Positions 1 through 10,542 are shown, numbered from the stretch's first letter. The stretch: 64,000 nt of DNA from Paulinella micropora (GCA_019918135.1 WBZZ01003681.1:25001-89000); one strand, 5' to 3'. Notes: generated from the sequence alone by a model not told the origin. Made by a program: numbers and translations.

Positions 1-1172
1 CATTTTTTTGTTGCAATCAAAAATGGAAAATTGACCTAGTTTGTTCAGTCATAAAAAAAAAAGTTAGCTTAAAATACTTGTTGCGCTTTGATTAAATTGA
101 TTGTCGACTCAAAAGCAGTCATGTCATGGAATATGACATATTTTAATTTTCTCAAAAATCATTTGAACTTGATTTTATAGATTTTTTCAGGTGACGTTGT
201 TAAAACTGACTCATTCTCAAAATATGACATATTTTTGTTTTTCACAAACTTCAGATTTAGTTTTTTTCATTTGTTGTTTTTTTCAAAATATAAATTTTCT
301 AATCAATAGTACTTGTCTGCGTTGAGAACACACATACTTGAGGGTGTAAAAATCATTTTAGTGACTTAAAAGATTTTAGTGAGAAACAAAAATCTACATT
401 TGAACAGAATTACGACACGATGTGAGATTCATTACCTACTTTTCACACAATATAGAACAAACATTCTTTGAAGCTTTAGAGCAACAGCTTCGTGATGAAG
501 CTTCTGGTTCAATTTTGTGTGTCAAGTGATTCCTAGTTGATGCATCCTAAATGAATTGATATGTAAGCAGAAAAAATTGTAACAAAGTTTGCCAAACATT
601 CAGACATTGGTGTGACAACGTTTCACAAAATTCGTCGCAGGCTGCTGTGTCTCAATCATGTTAATTTTTTCATTTGTTTCACACATTTATTTTTCTGTTT
701 GATCAACTTCTCTCCTATTAATAACATTTTCCCACAAGTTGAAGTGATCAGATGCTTCACTGATTTCATGAAGCACCTTTGGTGAATTGTAATTAAAAAA
801 TATAATATTTTTTTAGTGTTGTGTCATTTGCAATTGCAAAGAAAAACCTGTAGTAAGTTGTATTGATTACATACAAAGAAATTAAGTTTTACAAACACAG
901 TCTAGCCAAACATGATCAAAAGACACTTAAGAAAAATATATCATATTTGCCAAGTGAATTTGGTTGGAAAATGGCAGGCGCGCACGGTTCAGTTGCAGGA
1001 CCGGATGGGTAACATTGATAATCTCAACCAGAAAATTGTGGTAGTGATCTTTCACTAGGTCTGAAAATATAACATTTTCAACAAAGCATGATTGGGTCAT
1101 TTCTCAGCATTGCATAATTGATATTTCACCTTTCAAAGGGGGTAAATGAATCCGTACGTTGGCAGGTCCAAG
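1..1172. other. AT-rich flanking DNA without a recognisable gene
   Basis: This stretch is AT-rich, with many T runs and several scattered copies of a short ATATGACATATTT-like word. I found no reading frame with convincing coding character on either strand and no RNA gene. A short GC-richer patch lies near 970-1010. It is the left flank of element 1 and is probably host intergenic DNA; that assignment is an inference from position only. Confidence 0.5.
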
Positions 1173-1178
1173 TACTAG
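1173..1178. repeat. Target-site duplication TACTAG, left copy
   Basis: The six bases TACTAG directly precede the left terminal inverted repeat and recur directly after the right one at 22642-22647. Polintons typically duplicate about six bases of target on insertion, so this marks the exact insertion point of element 1. Confidence 0.85.
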
Positions 1179-1278
1179 AGTAGTATAGGGGGCCACTTCG
1201 GCACACTTTTTCACGACATACCACCCGCCCCCTAGAGACACACACCGGCCGGCCCCGCCGGGACAAAATGGCAACGGA
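1179..1278 (+). repeat. Left terminal inverted repeat of element 1
   Basis: These 100 bases match the reverse complement of 22543-22641 almost perfectly and include a GC-rich stretch around CCGGCCGGCCCCGCCGGG. The match stops abruptly inside each end. The first 25 bases also resemble the left end of element 2 at 26110, which puts both elements in one family. Confidence 0.92.
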
Positions 1279-1639
1279 CGTGAAAAAAGTGGAATCGGTT
1301 AATAAAATGATACACGTAGCCTTTTTCGACACCCAACACAGTCACAGCTGTCAATTTGCGAAAAAAGAAATATAACGGGTTTTGCGATTTTTCTTGACTT
1401 TTTTTTTTGAAGTTTCTGTTAGATAGAAATATGAAATAGAACTCACCAGCCAATACTTCAATGCGTCTGCGCGTATTTTTGACGCATTGACGCACGCGTT
1501 TTTGCTCTGGCGTTTGTTTCTGTTGTTTTGTCGCAGCCACATCGGGCCATACAATATATCTTATATAAATGTCATTAAATCTTATTCCAAATAATTTAAA
1601 AGATAAAGATATGTGGAAAGAACAGTTTAAAGCAAATAG
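1279..1639. other. Subterminal non-coding stretch of element 1
   Basis: This stretch lies between the left inverted repeat and the first gene. Short reading frames cross it, but none has a homologue elsewhere in the window and they read through the terminal repeat, so I treat them as chance frames. The last 80 bases are AT-rich and could hold the promoter of the gene starting at 1640. Confidence 0.4.
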
Positions 1640-2056
1640 ATGTGGTTTAAAAAACTAAACGAAATGAAAATAAAAGCAGAGAAAGAGATAGAAAAAGACG
1701 AAGATATAATTGAGAATATGAAGAAAGAGTTAATGAAGAAGAAGGAGAGACTAGTTGCGTTGAAAGAAACGATAGAAGAAAATGAGAAGGAGAGAGACGA
1801 GATAGAAGAAGACTTAATGGAGGATAGACGAAAGAAGTTGAAGAAAAGAAAGATTGAGAGTGAAATAAAATTGATGAAGCATTGGAAGAAGCAGAATAGA
1901 GGAATGATAGAGGCAGATGAGCTTGTTAAGATGGAAAGAATGATTGAAAGAGGAACGACATTCACAGAGGCATGTATGATGATGAAAAGATTAGATGAAA
2001 TAGGGATAGATGTAGGGGAGGGCTATAGAAATATGAATAGGTCATGTAGGGGATAG
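1640..2056 (+). CDS. Charged coiled-coil protein, function unknown
   Basis: The protein has 138 residues and is dominated by Lys and Glu. From about residue 5 to 85 it is almost continuous heptad-like helix, which predicts a long coiled coil. The last 50 residues are less regular, with several Met and Arg. It is the first gene inside the left end of element 1 and points toward the next small gene. I see no enzyme motif and do not recognise the family. Charged helical proteins near Polinton ends may be virion or DNA-binding proteins, but that is only a guess. No homologue is seen in element 2, which lacks this end of the element. Confidence 0.6.
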   Translation: MWFKKLNEMKIKAEKEIEKDEDIIENMKKELMKKKERLVALKETIEENEKERDEIEEDLMEDRRKKLKKRKIESEIKLMKHWKKQNRGMIEADELVKMERMIERGTTFTEACMMMKRLDEIGIDVGEGYRNMNRSCRG

Positions 2057-2174
2057 TTGAATATTATTTATATGAGGGCGATATTTTCAAAAGAAAGGCT
2101 TATAGCGATTGCTATAGGTTATATTTTCAAAAGCAAAATTTTATATTAAGTCCTGAGCACGACTTTAAACTACC

Positions 2175-2215
2175 CCTACATAAACACATATTGTCCCTCT
2201 GTGTGTTTATGTAGG
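2175..2215 (+). promoter_or_regulatory. Hairpin just upstream of the start at 2224
   Basis: CCTACATAAACACA (2175-2188) and its exact complement TGTGTTTATGTAGG (2202-2215) form a 14-bp stem with a 13-base loop. The stem ends eight bases before the ATG at 2224. It belongs to a recurring pattern of start-proximal hairpins in these elements. Its function is unknown; it could act on the mRNA leader or be a protein-binding site. Confidence 0.7.
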
Positions 2216-2223
2216 TTCATTGA

Positions 2224-2676
2224 ATGGCGGAACTTGTTGATGGCTTTCGCGGTCTTGGGCTTGTGGGAGGAAAGAAGGGAGCTAAGAAGGGTGGAAACAA
2301 AAAGGGTGCTGTGAGGTCTCCACAGAAAGTTGTCAACCAAGGAAGAGCGTTCGTATCATTCAAAAACAATGACCCTCTGAAAGCTTATATCACAGTTGAG
2401 CGTCCTGGCGATGATGTAAAGGATATCAATACTCACGAAGCAGTCTTGAAAACCTTTCAGAATCCTACCAAGAACCGCAAATGGCGTGCTGTCCTTTTTT
2501 ACGATGGAACCTACGAACTATTTCTCTCTGATGCTAATGCTTACAAAATTCCAAAGAAGGAAGGCAAGAGGGTAAAAGCAAACTTGGCTGCGGTATGGGT
2601 TGGTGAAGAAAATCTCTCAACATTTTTTGCTTCTGAAGGAGAAGAGCAAGAGGAAGGAGACGAGGAAGATGAGTAA
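2224..2676 (+). CDS. Small bipartite basic/acidic protein, function unknown
   Basis: The product has 150 residues. Residues 15-40 are rich in Gly and Lys and suit nucleic acid or capsid binding. A central globular part of about residues 40-130 contains YITVERPGDD and WRAVLFYDGTYELFL, and the tail is almost pure Glu and Asp. The small frame at 3783-4072 shares the Lys/Gly-plus-acidic style. The gene follows a strong hairpin and lies next to the integrase gene, which runs toward it from the opposite strand. I do not recognise the family; a virion or DNA-condensing role is possible but unproven. The reading frame looks whole. Confidence 0.7.
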   Translation: MAELVDGFRGLGLVGGKKGAKKGGNKKGAVRSPQKVVNQGRAFVSFKNNDPLKAYITVERPGDDVKDINTHEAVLKTFQNPTKNRKWRAVLFYDGTYELFLSDANAYKIPKKEGKRVKANLAAVWVGEENLSTFFASEGEEQEEGDEEDE

Positions 2677-2754
2677 GAAAAAATTAAAAAAAATCTTAAT
2701 AATTTTTTCATTTTTAAACTTGTTAATTTAGTCTCCGGTTACATTGTTAATAAC

Positions 2755-3768
2755 TTATAAATCCAAAATTTCCTTTTTCTTTTTGATACGGGCACTTGAC
2801 CTTATATTCTCCGGTTTTATATCTAATGACTTTAATAAGTGGTCTGTCTTTTTTTCCTTAGTTACTTCTTTAACTTTGTCGGCTAGTTGAGGTTTAACTT
2901 CGTCAGGTTGTTTTTCCATTTTAGATTTTAATAATTGTTGAGGACTTGCTATTTCATCAGAACTTAAAACCAACTTGAAGCCTTTACGGCCTTTGACTGT
3001 ATAAACTTTCTTTGAGTATTGAACATCCCCTTTACTAAAAACAGTTCGCTCTAATTCTTTTCTCACGGTTGATCCCTTAGGAAATTTATTAATAAGACCG
3101 GCTCTGTATATTTCTTGATCATTTTTCTTTTTACCTTCATAGACTTCCATAGGTGTAGCCTTAATTGTATTATGGTATGTGTTGTTGTAATTTTCAACAA
3201 TTTCATAAATGTAAGGAACCCAAATAAAATCATCATTAACTTCCCACATCCAATTTAAATCATTTCTTATTGTTCTAATAAATCTATATACTATACCCAT
3301 AGTGCGGTGGTCGCCAACTTCGTTTGTAGTATGTTGAATTCCATTCTCTTTGAAGTATTCAGCAACTGGACCTTTATATTCACTGCCGTTGTCGGACGTA
3401 ATCCTTTTAGGTTTCGGCATTTTTTTTAATCCTTCTAATACTTCGCCAGTTGTTTTATTTTTGATCGGTTCAATCCAACCACGACGAGAATAAACATCGA
3501 TCATCACTAATCCAAAATTGTAGTTTTTGTTTCCTTTCTTAGTAGCTATTTTAGACATATCCATTAAGTCAATGAACACTTGACTTAAAGGTTCAGGCTC
3601 AGGTGCTAGAATAGTATTCCATTTTTTAGGGTTCTTAGATTGATGGTGTATTTCAGAAGCCTCTTTAATTTTCTGTTGTTCAAGCTCTTCTTCATTTAGC
3701 GGAGACTCCGCCTCCGCACCTCCGGGTTCATTGTTTTGTGTATGCTTATGGTCCATTGCTATATACAA
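2755..3768 (-). CDS. Retroviral-type (rve) integrase of a Polinton
   Basis: This 337-residue protein has the RNase H-fold integrase core. An acidic residue sits in FIDLMDM (about residue 67), a second in RITSDNGSEYKG (about 125), and a helix DHRTMGIVYRFIRTIRNDL follows (about 153-171). After the core comes NTYHNTIKATPMEVYEGKK, a signature of Polinton and chromovirus-type integrases, and then a small beta-rich domain with SKKVYTVKGRKGFKLVLSS that resembles the DNA-binding end of these enzymes. The family inserts linear element DNA into chromosomes and leaves short target duplications, which fits the 6-bp duplication here. Element 2 has no copy, because both of its halves lack this end. Confidence 0.93.
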   Translation of the reverse strand: MYIAMDHKHTQNNEPGGAEAESPLNEEELEQQKIKEASEIHHQSKNPKKWNTILAPEPEPLSQVFIDLMDMSKIATKKGNKNYNFGLVMIDVYSRRGWIEPIKNKTTGEVLEGLKKMPKPKRITSDNGSEYKGPVAEYFKENGIQHTTNEVGDHRTMGIVYRFIRTIRNDLNWMWEVNDDFIWVPYIYEIVENYNNTYHNTIKATPMEVYEGKKKNDQEIYRAGLINKFPKGSTVRKELERTVFSKGDVQYSKKVYTVKGRKGFKLVLSSDEIASPQQLLKSKMEKQPDEVKPQLADKVKEVTKEKKTDHLLKSLDIKPENIRSSARIKKKKEILDL

Positions 3769-3782
3769 CTAAAATAAGAAAA

Positions 3783-4072
3783 GTGATGAAAGCAGCTCGG
3801 ATGAGGAAGTAGAGCAAGACTTCGTTGATATTGTCGCCCGACGGGTTGCTGGTATGAAACTTAAGACTAAACAGAAGAAGAAAGTGGTAAAAAAGAAAGT
3901 GCCTGAACTAGAAGAAAGCGAGAGTGAGAGCGAGGAAAGCGAGGAAGAAGAGCCTAAGCCTAAGAAAGGAGGTAAGAAGACTGGCCGTGTTAATGTCAAT
4001 GTTTATGCGGGACAACCAGAGAAGTCAAAAAAAGAAAACAATGATGTTTCAAAGATATTTCTTAAATTTTGA
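3783..4072 (+). CDS. Small Lys/Glu-rich protein or fragment
   Basis: The first ATG is at 3854, giving 72 residues: a Lys-rich start, a run of Glu and Ser from about residue 18 to 33, then a Gly/Lys stretch and a short tail. The same frame is open back to about 3783, with similar composition but no ATG, so the gene may be a remnant whose front was lost near the integrase gene. I see no domain. Its composition resembles the tail of the gene at 2224-2676. Confidence 0.4.
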
Positions 4073-4119
4073 AACTTTTTAAAATCTTTCAATATATAAC
4101 TTTATGCACGACTTATTAT

Positions 4120-4368
4120 TTACTCTTTTATATATTGTGATAAACTACCTTCCTCGTCGTCCCTTCCATTTATCATATCTTTAGCCAACTGCTTCTTAGC
4201 CACGTGGTCCATCCGCTGTTCCTCCGTCATTTCTTTCACATTCTTAGCCTCTTCCTCCGCAAGTAGTTCCCTTGCCCTCTCAATCTTTCTCTGCTTAGCC
4301 TGGTTCTTCTTTGCCTCCCACCCTTTTTCAAGATTCTTCATAGCGACCTCTCTATTACCTCTCGGCAT
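4120..4368 (-). CDS. Short helical charged protein, function unknown
   Basis: This 82-residue protein starts MPRGNREVAMKNLEKGWEAK and is almost entirely helical and charged, with Glu-rich and Lys/Arg-rich faces in alternation. It is convergent with the small frame ending at 4072 and divergent from the fibre genes that start at 4448, so its promoter would lie in the AT-rich 4369-4447 interval. No family is recognised and no copy is seen in element 2. Confidence 0.5.
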   Translation of the reverse strand: MPRGNREVAMKNLEKGWEAKKNQAKQRKIERARELLAEEEAKNVKEMTEEQRMDHVAKKQLAKDMINGRDDEEGSLSQYIKE

Positions 4369-4447
4369 TTTATGACTTGATTATATTAATATACAAAATA
4401 ATATTATTTAGTTTTTATTAATAAACAATTTTTTGACAAATATAATA

Positions 4448-7400
4448 ATGTCGCAATTCAAAAGTTTATTAGGCCTTAATGAGCTGGCTGTCGATAGTCT
4501 AAATATTCTTAACCTCGATTTAACGAACACTAATATTACGGGCGTAAATACAGACAGAGTGCCAGAAGATGCTGACCCTGTAAATCTCTACTATACTGAC
4601 GGTCGATTTGACACACGACTGGCTACCAAAAGTACGGCGGACATTAAAGAAGGAAAAAATTTATACTACACTGAGCAACGGGTTTCAAATAATGCTGATG
4701 TCTATGCCTCAACTCAACACCGCTCTAATACATCTAATCCTCATCAAACCAGCCTTTATAATTTGATAGACACAAACATATCAAGCGGTCGGTCAATACT
4801 TAACTTACAACGATGTTGACGGCAAATGGAGGAATACCTACCTCGGGTCAATTGACACACTCTCCGATGTAGTCATAACGGCACCAATAGCAGCGAACAG
4901 TTATCTAACATATAATTCAATAAACTGGGTAAATAAAACCTTTCCGATAAATGTTGATGAATTCGGCAATATTAGTATGGGAGGGTATTTGAACATAACA
5001 GGAGTTAATTTATTGAATACAAAAGATGTTGATGGTTGGATAACAGAACACATAGCGAACAATGCGAAAGTGTCAGCGGATGGTTCAATAGACACACACA
5101 GCGATGTGCTAATAACAGGAACACCCGCGGACAATCAATTATTAATTTATAGCACTGGACAATGGAGAAATGTTGCTTCACCTTTTCTTAGACTAGACGG
5201 AACGGCAAACATGACGGGCGGACTAAATATGAACAGTCAAAACATAACAAATGTGGGCTCACTAAATGGAAGAGTTGTTTCAACTTTGTTTACAGAGCAC
5301 GATGCGAACAAGGCGAAAGTGTCGGCAGATGGCAGCATAGACACACACAGCGATGTTATCATATCAACTGCGGCAGACAATCAACTGCTCATTTATAGCA
5401 CAGGGCAATGGAGAAATACAAACTCTCCGTTTCTTAGATTAGATGGGACAGCAAACATGACGGGCGGACTAAATATGAACAGTCAAAACATAACAAATGT
5501 GGGCTCACTAAATGGGAGAGTTGTTTCAACTTTATTCACAGAGCACGATGCGAACAAAGCGAAAGTGTCAGCCGATGGGTCAATAGACACTCACAGCGAT
5601 GTTATCATATCAACTGCGGCAGACAATCAATTGCTCATTTATAGCACTGGACAATGGCGAAATACGAATTCCCCGTTTCTTAGATTAGACGGCACAGCCA
5701 ATATGACGGCGGGGTTGAATATGGGCGGATTTGCTATATCAAATGTCGGTACTGTTGACGGTATTGATGTCTCTGTCCTTGATACTTCTGTCGTGAAACT
5801 AACAGGCGACCAATCAATATCAGGAAATCAAACATTTAGCGACAAAATAACAACTTCATTAACTTCAAATATAAGCCGACCAATAATCATAGGCAACTCG
5901 TCAAAATCACTTAATGGGGCGACAGGAGGATTAGAATTATACGGGACGGCTTCAAATATTGGAGGAGCACACTTACAGGCGATAACAACGGCAGATGCTT
6001 ACCCCACATTTCAATTATTGAATGGACGCACGACAATGTGAGTTTACTTTTTGATGCTTATTTTGACGGGGCGAACTGGAAATCAAGCCACAGCGGTTCA
6101 AACTTTTCAATAGCAAAGGGAGGCAATAAACTTGTTTTTAACTATAAATCAGGAATAACGGCAGGAAATAATATAACATGGAGCGAGGCGATGAATATAA
6201 GCACGGCGGGATTACTAACAGCAAATGCTGGAATATCTACGACAACAATAACAACAAGCGGATTAATTACAGCAAACGCGAGTATTACATACACAGGAAC
6301 ATTAACATCAGCAACGAATGCTAGTGGGGTAAAAATAGGAATTCAGGGACCAACAGACGGAACAAACGCAAAAGGAATTTTTATATGGGATACAACAAAC
6401 ACCAGCTGGGGAATTTATGCGGCTTCTGGTGGGGGTGGAAACACTAGAAGTTTAGCGAATGGCTTAGCCGTTTCAGGAAATGATTTTGCTTCATTCAGTT
6501 TTAGATGTAGAGTTGCTAATGATGCTACGATGGGTTTTATATGGGAAAATTCAGCAGAGCAATTATTAATGTCATTGAATGGACTTAACGGGACATTATG
6601 GACAAAATGATTAATTACAGCAAGTGCGGGAGTATCAACAACCACACTCACAGCAAGTGGTGCGATAACAGCAAATGGTGGCTTAAATATGAACAGCCAA
6701 AACATAACGAATACTGGCTCACTTAATGGGCGTGTTGTTTCAACCTTATTTAGTGAGCACGATGCGAACAAGGCAAAAGTATCAGCGGATGGGTCAATAG
6801 ATACACACAGCGACGTAGTTATTACAACCCCTGCGAATGGCCAATTATTAACATACAATGGAACAAACTGGGTAAATTCAACAGGGTCTCTGGCTTTCCT
6901 TGCTTTGTCGGGAGGAACGATGACGGGCGATGTAAAATATGGGGCTTCTGCTTTTACTCTATATACCGCCCCGCAGACTATGACAACCAATACAACTCCT
7001 TCTCCATTCGTCGCTTCTGCTTCTAATGAATACAATCCAGCATATTATGCTTTTAATGCCGACCAGAACGATTACTGGTCGACGGCTATTTATTACAACG
7101 ACACGACGGGAGTATATAACAGAGTGCCAGCAACTACGAATACTTGGGGAGGTGTTGGATACACAGGCGAATACATAAAAATAGATTTAGGGGCGATATA
7201 CAAGATAAAAACTTATTATGTGCGGTCGTCGTCTGCTAATTACATTGAAACAACTCCGAGTATTTGGTATGTTGGAACGAGCACAGACAATGCGACATAT
7301 ACATTATGGGATAGTCAAACAGGGCAGGCGTGGGCAAGTCAATCGACTAAAACATATACGCCCGCTTCAAATGTTAACGCCAGATATATCATTTTCGTCG

Positions 7401-8737
7401 TGAATAAGACTGGGAGTGGCGGAAATTCATTTAGAAGCCAGCCCCGTATAGCAAGTTTGTATTTTGATTATGAGACATTTAACTATGATATAACGAATGT
7501 TAGAAATATCACGGGATACTCATTAACGACGAGCGGGGCGATATCAGCAACAGGAACCATAACAGCCAGCGGATTGATTACGGCTAATGCTGGATTAACT
7601 GGAACCACATTAACGGCTAGCGGATTGATAACAGCGAACGCGGGAGTAAGTGGAACCACATTAACAACAAGCGGATTAATTACGGTTAATGCGGGGATAT
7701 CTGTTGTTAATAGCACGGTAGACATAAGGGGGGAAGCGAGAAGCGGGTCTCATGCTTCACCAGTGGGCTTATATGTTTCCGCAAATCTCGGCCAGGCTTC
7801 TGCTGGCGTTGAATTCAGGCACAGCAACGGCACTCAGGGGGTAGGATTTGGTTATAATTCAATGTATGCGGCTGGAAGCGATGGAAATCAAAATATATAT
7901 TTTTATGCGAAAGGGAGTGGCTCGTTAATTGCTAGTAGTAATTTTTATGCTAGTGCGATGTTAGTATCAGATGGAGGAAGTAGGTTATCGATACAAAATG
8001 CGGTAGATGGTGGGAGCAATAATGGACTTTTTATGTGGGACACTGGCGATACAAACTGGGGAATTTATATGGCGAGTTCTGGGTCGGGTAAAGCACTAAA
8101 CGGAGGGGTAGCACCAGCCTCAATAACTGGCGATTTTTCGTCTCACGCTATTAGATTTAGAGTGCCTAATGGTTCTACTAATGGTTTTATATGGGAAAAT
8201 GCGTCAAATGCCTGTAAAATGTCATTAAGAGGAGACAATGGTCAATTAGTCGTCCCGCTAAATGTTTATGTTTCTTCCGATAGAAGATTAAAAACAGATA
8301 TCAAAGAATGTCCTGGTTTAGAATTGATTAATAAGTTAAATCCAGTTAGCTTTTGTATGATTGAAAACACTACACCACTTAGAATGGGCATGATAGCACA
8401 GGAATTAGATGACCTACTACAAGAATTGAATATATCAGACTTTGCGGGATTATCTAAAAATCCTGTTTTGGTTCCCTGTGAAAAGCAAAGAGCAGAATGT
8501 AAATTGAAAGGAGAATGTATAAAACCACAAGATGTTAAAATGGTTGATACTGGCGATTATTGTTATACTATCGCTTATCCAGAGTTTATCGCTCCATTAA
8601 TTAAAGCCATTCAACAATTATCAGAAAAGGTAGTTAATTTAGAAAAAGAAAATAAAACTTTACTTAATATATTACAAGACCAAGCAAACCAATTAGCAGA
8701 AATCCGAGCAGTAGTGTTTCCTCCTAATGCCCCCTAG
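4448..8737 (+). pseudogene. Modular fibre gene region with peptidase S74-type chaperone end
   Basis: The region begins MSQFKSLLGLNELAVDSLNI and continues as repeat-rich fibre modules. Near 4570-4760 are two NLYYT-type motifs (LYYTDGRFDTRLA, NLYYTEQRV) and HRSNTSNPHQTSL, familiar from tail-fibre shaft proteins. From 5000 on there are near-identical repeats of about 84 residues with the words SADGSIDTHSDV and LRLDGTANMTGGLNMNSQNI. Around 7000-7480 there is a discoidin-like, carbohydrate-binding-like section, and after it short TTSGLITANAG repeats. The end (about 8275-8737) holds SDRRLKTDIKE and GMIAQEL, the signature of the self-cleaving S74 intramolecular chaperone that trimerises fibres, followed by a coiled coil. 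The role is most likely host attachment. It is broken, with about three breaks; a relative lies at 40017-42325. Confidence 0.85.
5125..5740 (+). repeat. Tandem repeats of about 252 bp inside the fibre gene
   Basis: Units with the words DNQLLIYSTGQWRN, SPFLRLDGTANMT and VSADGSIDTHSDV follow one another with a period of about 84 codons, and the first two are nearly identical in DNA. Further, more diverged units appear at 6689-6900 and in element 2 at 41795-42286. Such repeats allow fibre length to change by unequal recombination. Confidence 0.8.
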
Positions 8738-8879
8738 ATTACATCCGCCACCTCCAATCATAGAAGTAGATGGAGAACTGACACCCGAGTTGAAGAACCG
8801 CGTGCTAGACGTCCAAATTAAGCAGGAAAAAAAAATTAGACCACGAATACGAAGACAACTGGGACTGTTGTATGACTAA
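8727..8879 (+). CDS. 50-residue proline-rich small protein, conserved in element 2
   Basis: This frame starts inside the last codons of the fibre gene and ends by overlapping the next start at 8872. The product begins MPPRLHPPPPIIEVDGELTPELKNRVLD. Element 2 encodes a relative at 39564-39662 with the same core (RLHRPPPIMDMDGELTPELK), in the same place relative to the fibre and the two-membrane-segment gene. Conservation of such a short frame in two diverged elements argues that it is real. Its function is unknown. Confidence 0.65.
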   Translation: MPPRLHPPPPIIEVDGELTPELKNRVLDVQIKQEKKIRPRIRRQLGLLYD

Positions 8880-9066
8880 GCGAAAAACTGACAGCCGACT
8901 TATTAAATACTTATTTCAAATGGGTATCATTATTGCCATCATCACCCTTTGTATCGTGAGGCTGTCTGAAAAGAACATTCCGTGCGAGGTTGCTAACACG
9001 TACGTCGGAATTTTGACACTACTCATCGGCATTTGCCTTCCATCGCCATCTTCAAGTAAGAAATGA
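8872..9066 (+). CDS. Small protein with two membrane segments
   Basis: The 64-residue product has a basic start (MTKRKTDSRLIKYLF), a first hydrophobic segment (about residues 16-31) and a second (about 43-57), linked by a short loop with one Cys. Both are good membrane-spanning candidates. The gene overlaps the preceding small gene by eight bases and its end overlaps the antisense Cys-rich gene. A near-identical copy sits at 39377-39577 in element 2. In place and size it resembles small membrane or holin-like proteins of other viruses, but no function can be assigned. Confidence 0.7.
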   Translation: MTKRKTDSRLIKYLFQMGIIIAIITLCIVRLSEKNIPCEVANTYVGILTLLIGICLPSPSSSKK

Positions 9067-9315
9067 GCATTCATATAGTTGAGTTTTATACCACGAACTG
9101 TCGCCAGCACAGATTAGCGGAATAGCTTCAACAAAACTAACACACCAATCACTCATCGGCTTATACACGCATGTAAATTTTGTTTCTATTCCTTTTTGAA
9201 TACAATAAATACAACTTTCATTTTTTTCCTCACTAACTCGCGAATAGAAATCACAGGCGGACCTAGCAGAAATATTAATTAATAAAAAGTTTATAAATGT
9301 AAGTATAGAGGGCAT
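9052..9315 (-). CDS. Small secreted or anchored Cys-rich protein, conserved in element 2
   Basis: The product has about 87 residues, starting at the ATG at 9315. A hydrophobic N-terminus (MPSILTFINFLLINISARS) looks like a signal peptide or anchor. The rest holds six Cys, including a CIYC pair and a CVY/WCVSF pair, which suggests a disulfide-bonded extracellular domain. The relative at 39140-39391 keeps all the Cys and the words DFYSRVSE, NESC, QKGIETKF and WCVSF. It is transcribed against its neighbours and starts five bases from the divergent gene at 9320. A secreted Cys-rich protein on the opposite strand within a virion block is unusual and might act at the host surface; that is inference. 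Confidence 0.7.
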   Translation of the reverse strand: MPSILTFINFLLINISARSACDFYSRVSEEKNESCIYCIQKGIETKFTCVYKPMSDWCVSFVEAIPLICAGDSSWYKTQLYECSFLT

Positions 9316-9319
9316 CACG

Positions 9320-9689
9320 ATGGACTATAAATACCAGAAGATTATTTTTCTAAGTAATGATTTTGTTGGCGGGGTTAATGGTAGCAAGACGTTTGACAAA
9401 AACATTCAAATGAGCTTTACACCGACTAGAATGAATGTTAAGTTTATCCACTATATGAACAATTCAGCCGAGACTAAAACAAAAATCCTTTATATGAACC
9501 GCATTGGGATTATTGGCACATTCGCGGATAGCACCACGGCAAACATTTCAAATCTCGGCTACAACTTAGGAGTAGTAGGTTGGTCTGACGGGGTTTACAC
9601 TTTTAAAGTGCTTAAACGGACAGCGGTAATATTGAGACTGACCAGCTAGCTGGAAGAATTGTTATTTGTTTAGAATTTCTCGGGTAGGG
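9320..9689 (+). pseudogene. Conserved small virion-block protein of unknown function
   Basis: It begins MDYKYQKIIFLSNDFVGGVNGSKTFDKNIQMSFTP and shares this start with the gene at 38781-39141 in element 2. Conserved words are RMNVKFIHY, ETKTKILYMNRIGIIG and NISNLGYNLGVVGWSDG, giving a mainly beta pattern without charge bias. The gene lies between the fibre and the ATPase and starts next to the divergent Cys-rich gene. I do not recognise the fold; a minor virion protein such as a spike component is a guess. The copy looks broken about once. Confidence 0.6.
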
Positions 9690-9757
9690 GCCTGCTCCCC
9701 CTACAACCCCGCCGTTAAAAAAATATATTTTAGAATATATAAAAATCTGGAGGTGCG

Positions 9758-10542
9758 ATGGAAAAAATTAACGATATACGAGTTAGACCAGTCAAGCAAA
9801 ACGGAGATGGAGACAAGTTGGCAAAAGGATATAAGTTATTTGATGAGCCGTACGCCAATATTTTTCTTCTCGCTCGCAAGAAGAGCGGCAAGACGACCGC
9901 ACTGTTTGAAATCCTGAAACGAACGACCGACAAAAAGACCCGCATTCATTATAGCCAGCACAATACACAAGGATCACATCTACAAAGAAATGGTTAAGCA
10001 CTTCAAGAAGAAGGGAAACCCAATGGCGTATACACATATTTGAAAACGGACGGCTACAGTGTAATCGATTACGAGTTAGACAAGCTCAACAAGCCCGACG
10101 AGGAGCAAGAAGAAGGAGAGGTTGTGCGGGATAAAGAGGAACCGAAGCCGAAGTTTTTATATTTCGGAAAAGAGGAAAAGAAAAAACAAGAAGCACCCGC
10201 GGAGAGACCGTCTAAGTATCAAACTCCCGAAGTCGTGTTTGTTCTTGACGACCTCGGCTCAGGCTGAAGAAAAACCGCCACTACAAGTCAAAGGTGATTA
10301 TGAGCTCGCAATATCTGAACGACTTACGGCCTGAGGCAATTAAACAGCTAGACTACCTTCTTATTTTTCCTGGTCAAAGTGTCGATAAAATAGAACTTGT
10401 GTATAAGCATCTGGACCTCGGCTACGACCTCGACTACTTTATTGAAAAATATCACGAGGCGACGAAAGAACGGTTTAACTTTTTGTATGTTGATGCGGTA
10501 TCGGACGAACTAAAACAAAATTTCAATAAAAGATTTTTGTAA
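9758..10542 (+). pseudogene. Genome-packaging ATPase (FtsK/HerA, A32-like)
   Basis: The front part reads DEPYANIFLLARKKSGKTTALFEIL, with a Walker A-type loop (ARKKSGKTT). Further on, EVVFVLDDLGSG fits a Walker B strand, and SSQYLNDLRPEAIKQLDYLLIFPG matches the following sensor region of A32-like packaging ATPases. The family pumps DNA into the procapsid of Polintons, adenovirus-like elements and nucleocytoplasmic viruses. Relatives lie at 37930-38770 and 42326-42574. Position at the head of the capsid block is typical. This copy is broken, with about two breaks. Confidence 0.88.

Noticed and set aside
1126-1554. Small minus-strand frames across the left end of element 1
   Set aside because: They read through the terminal inverted repeat, overlap one another and have no homologue.
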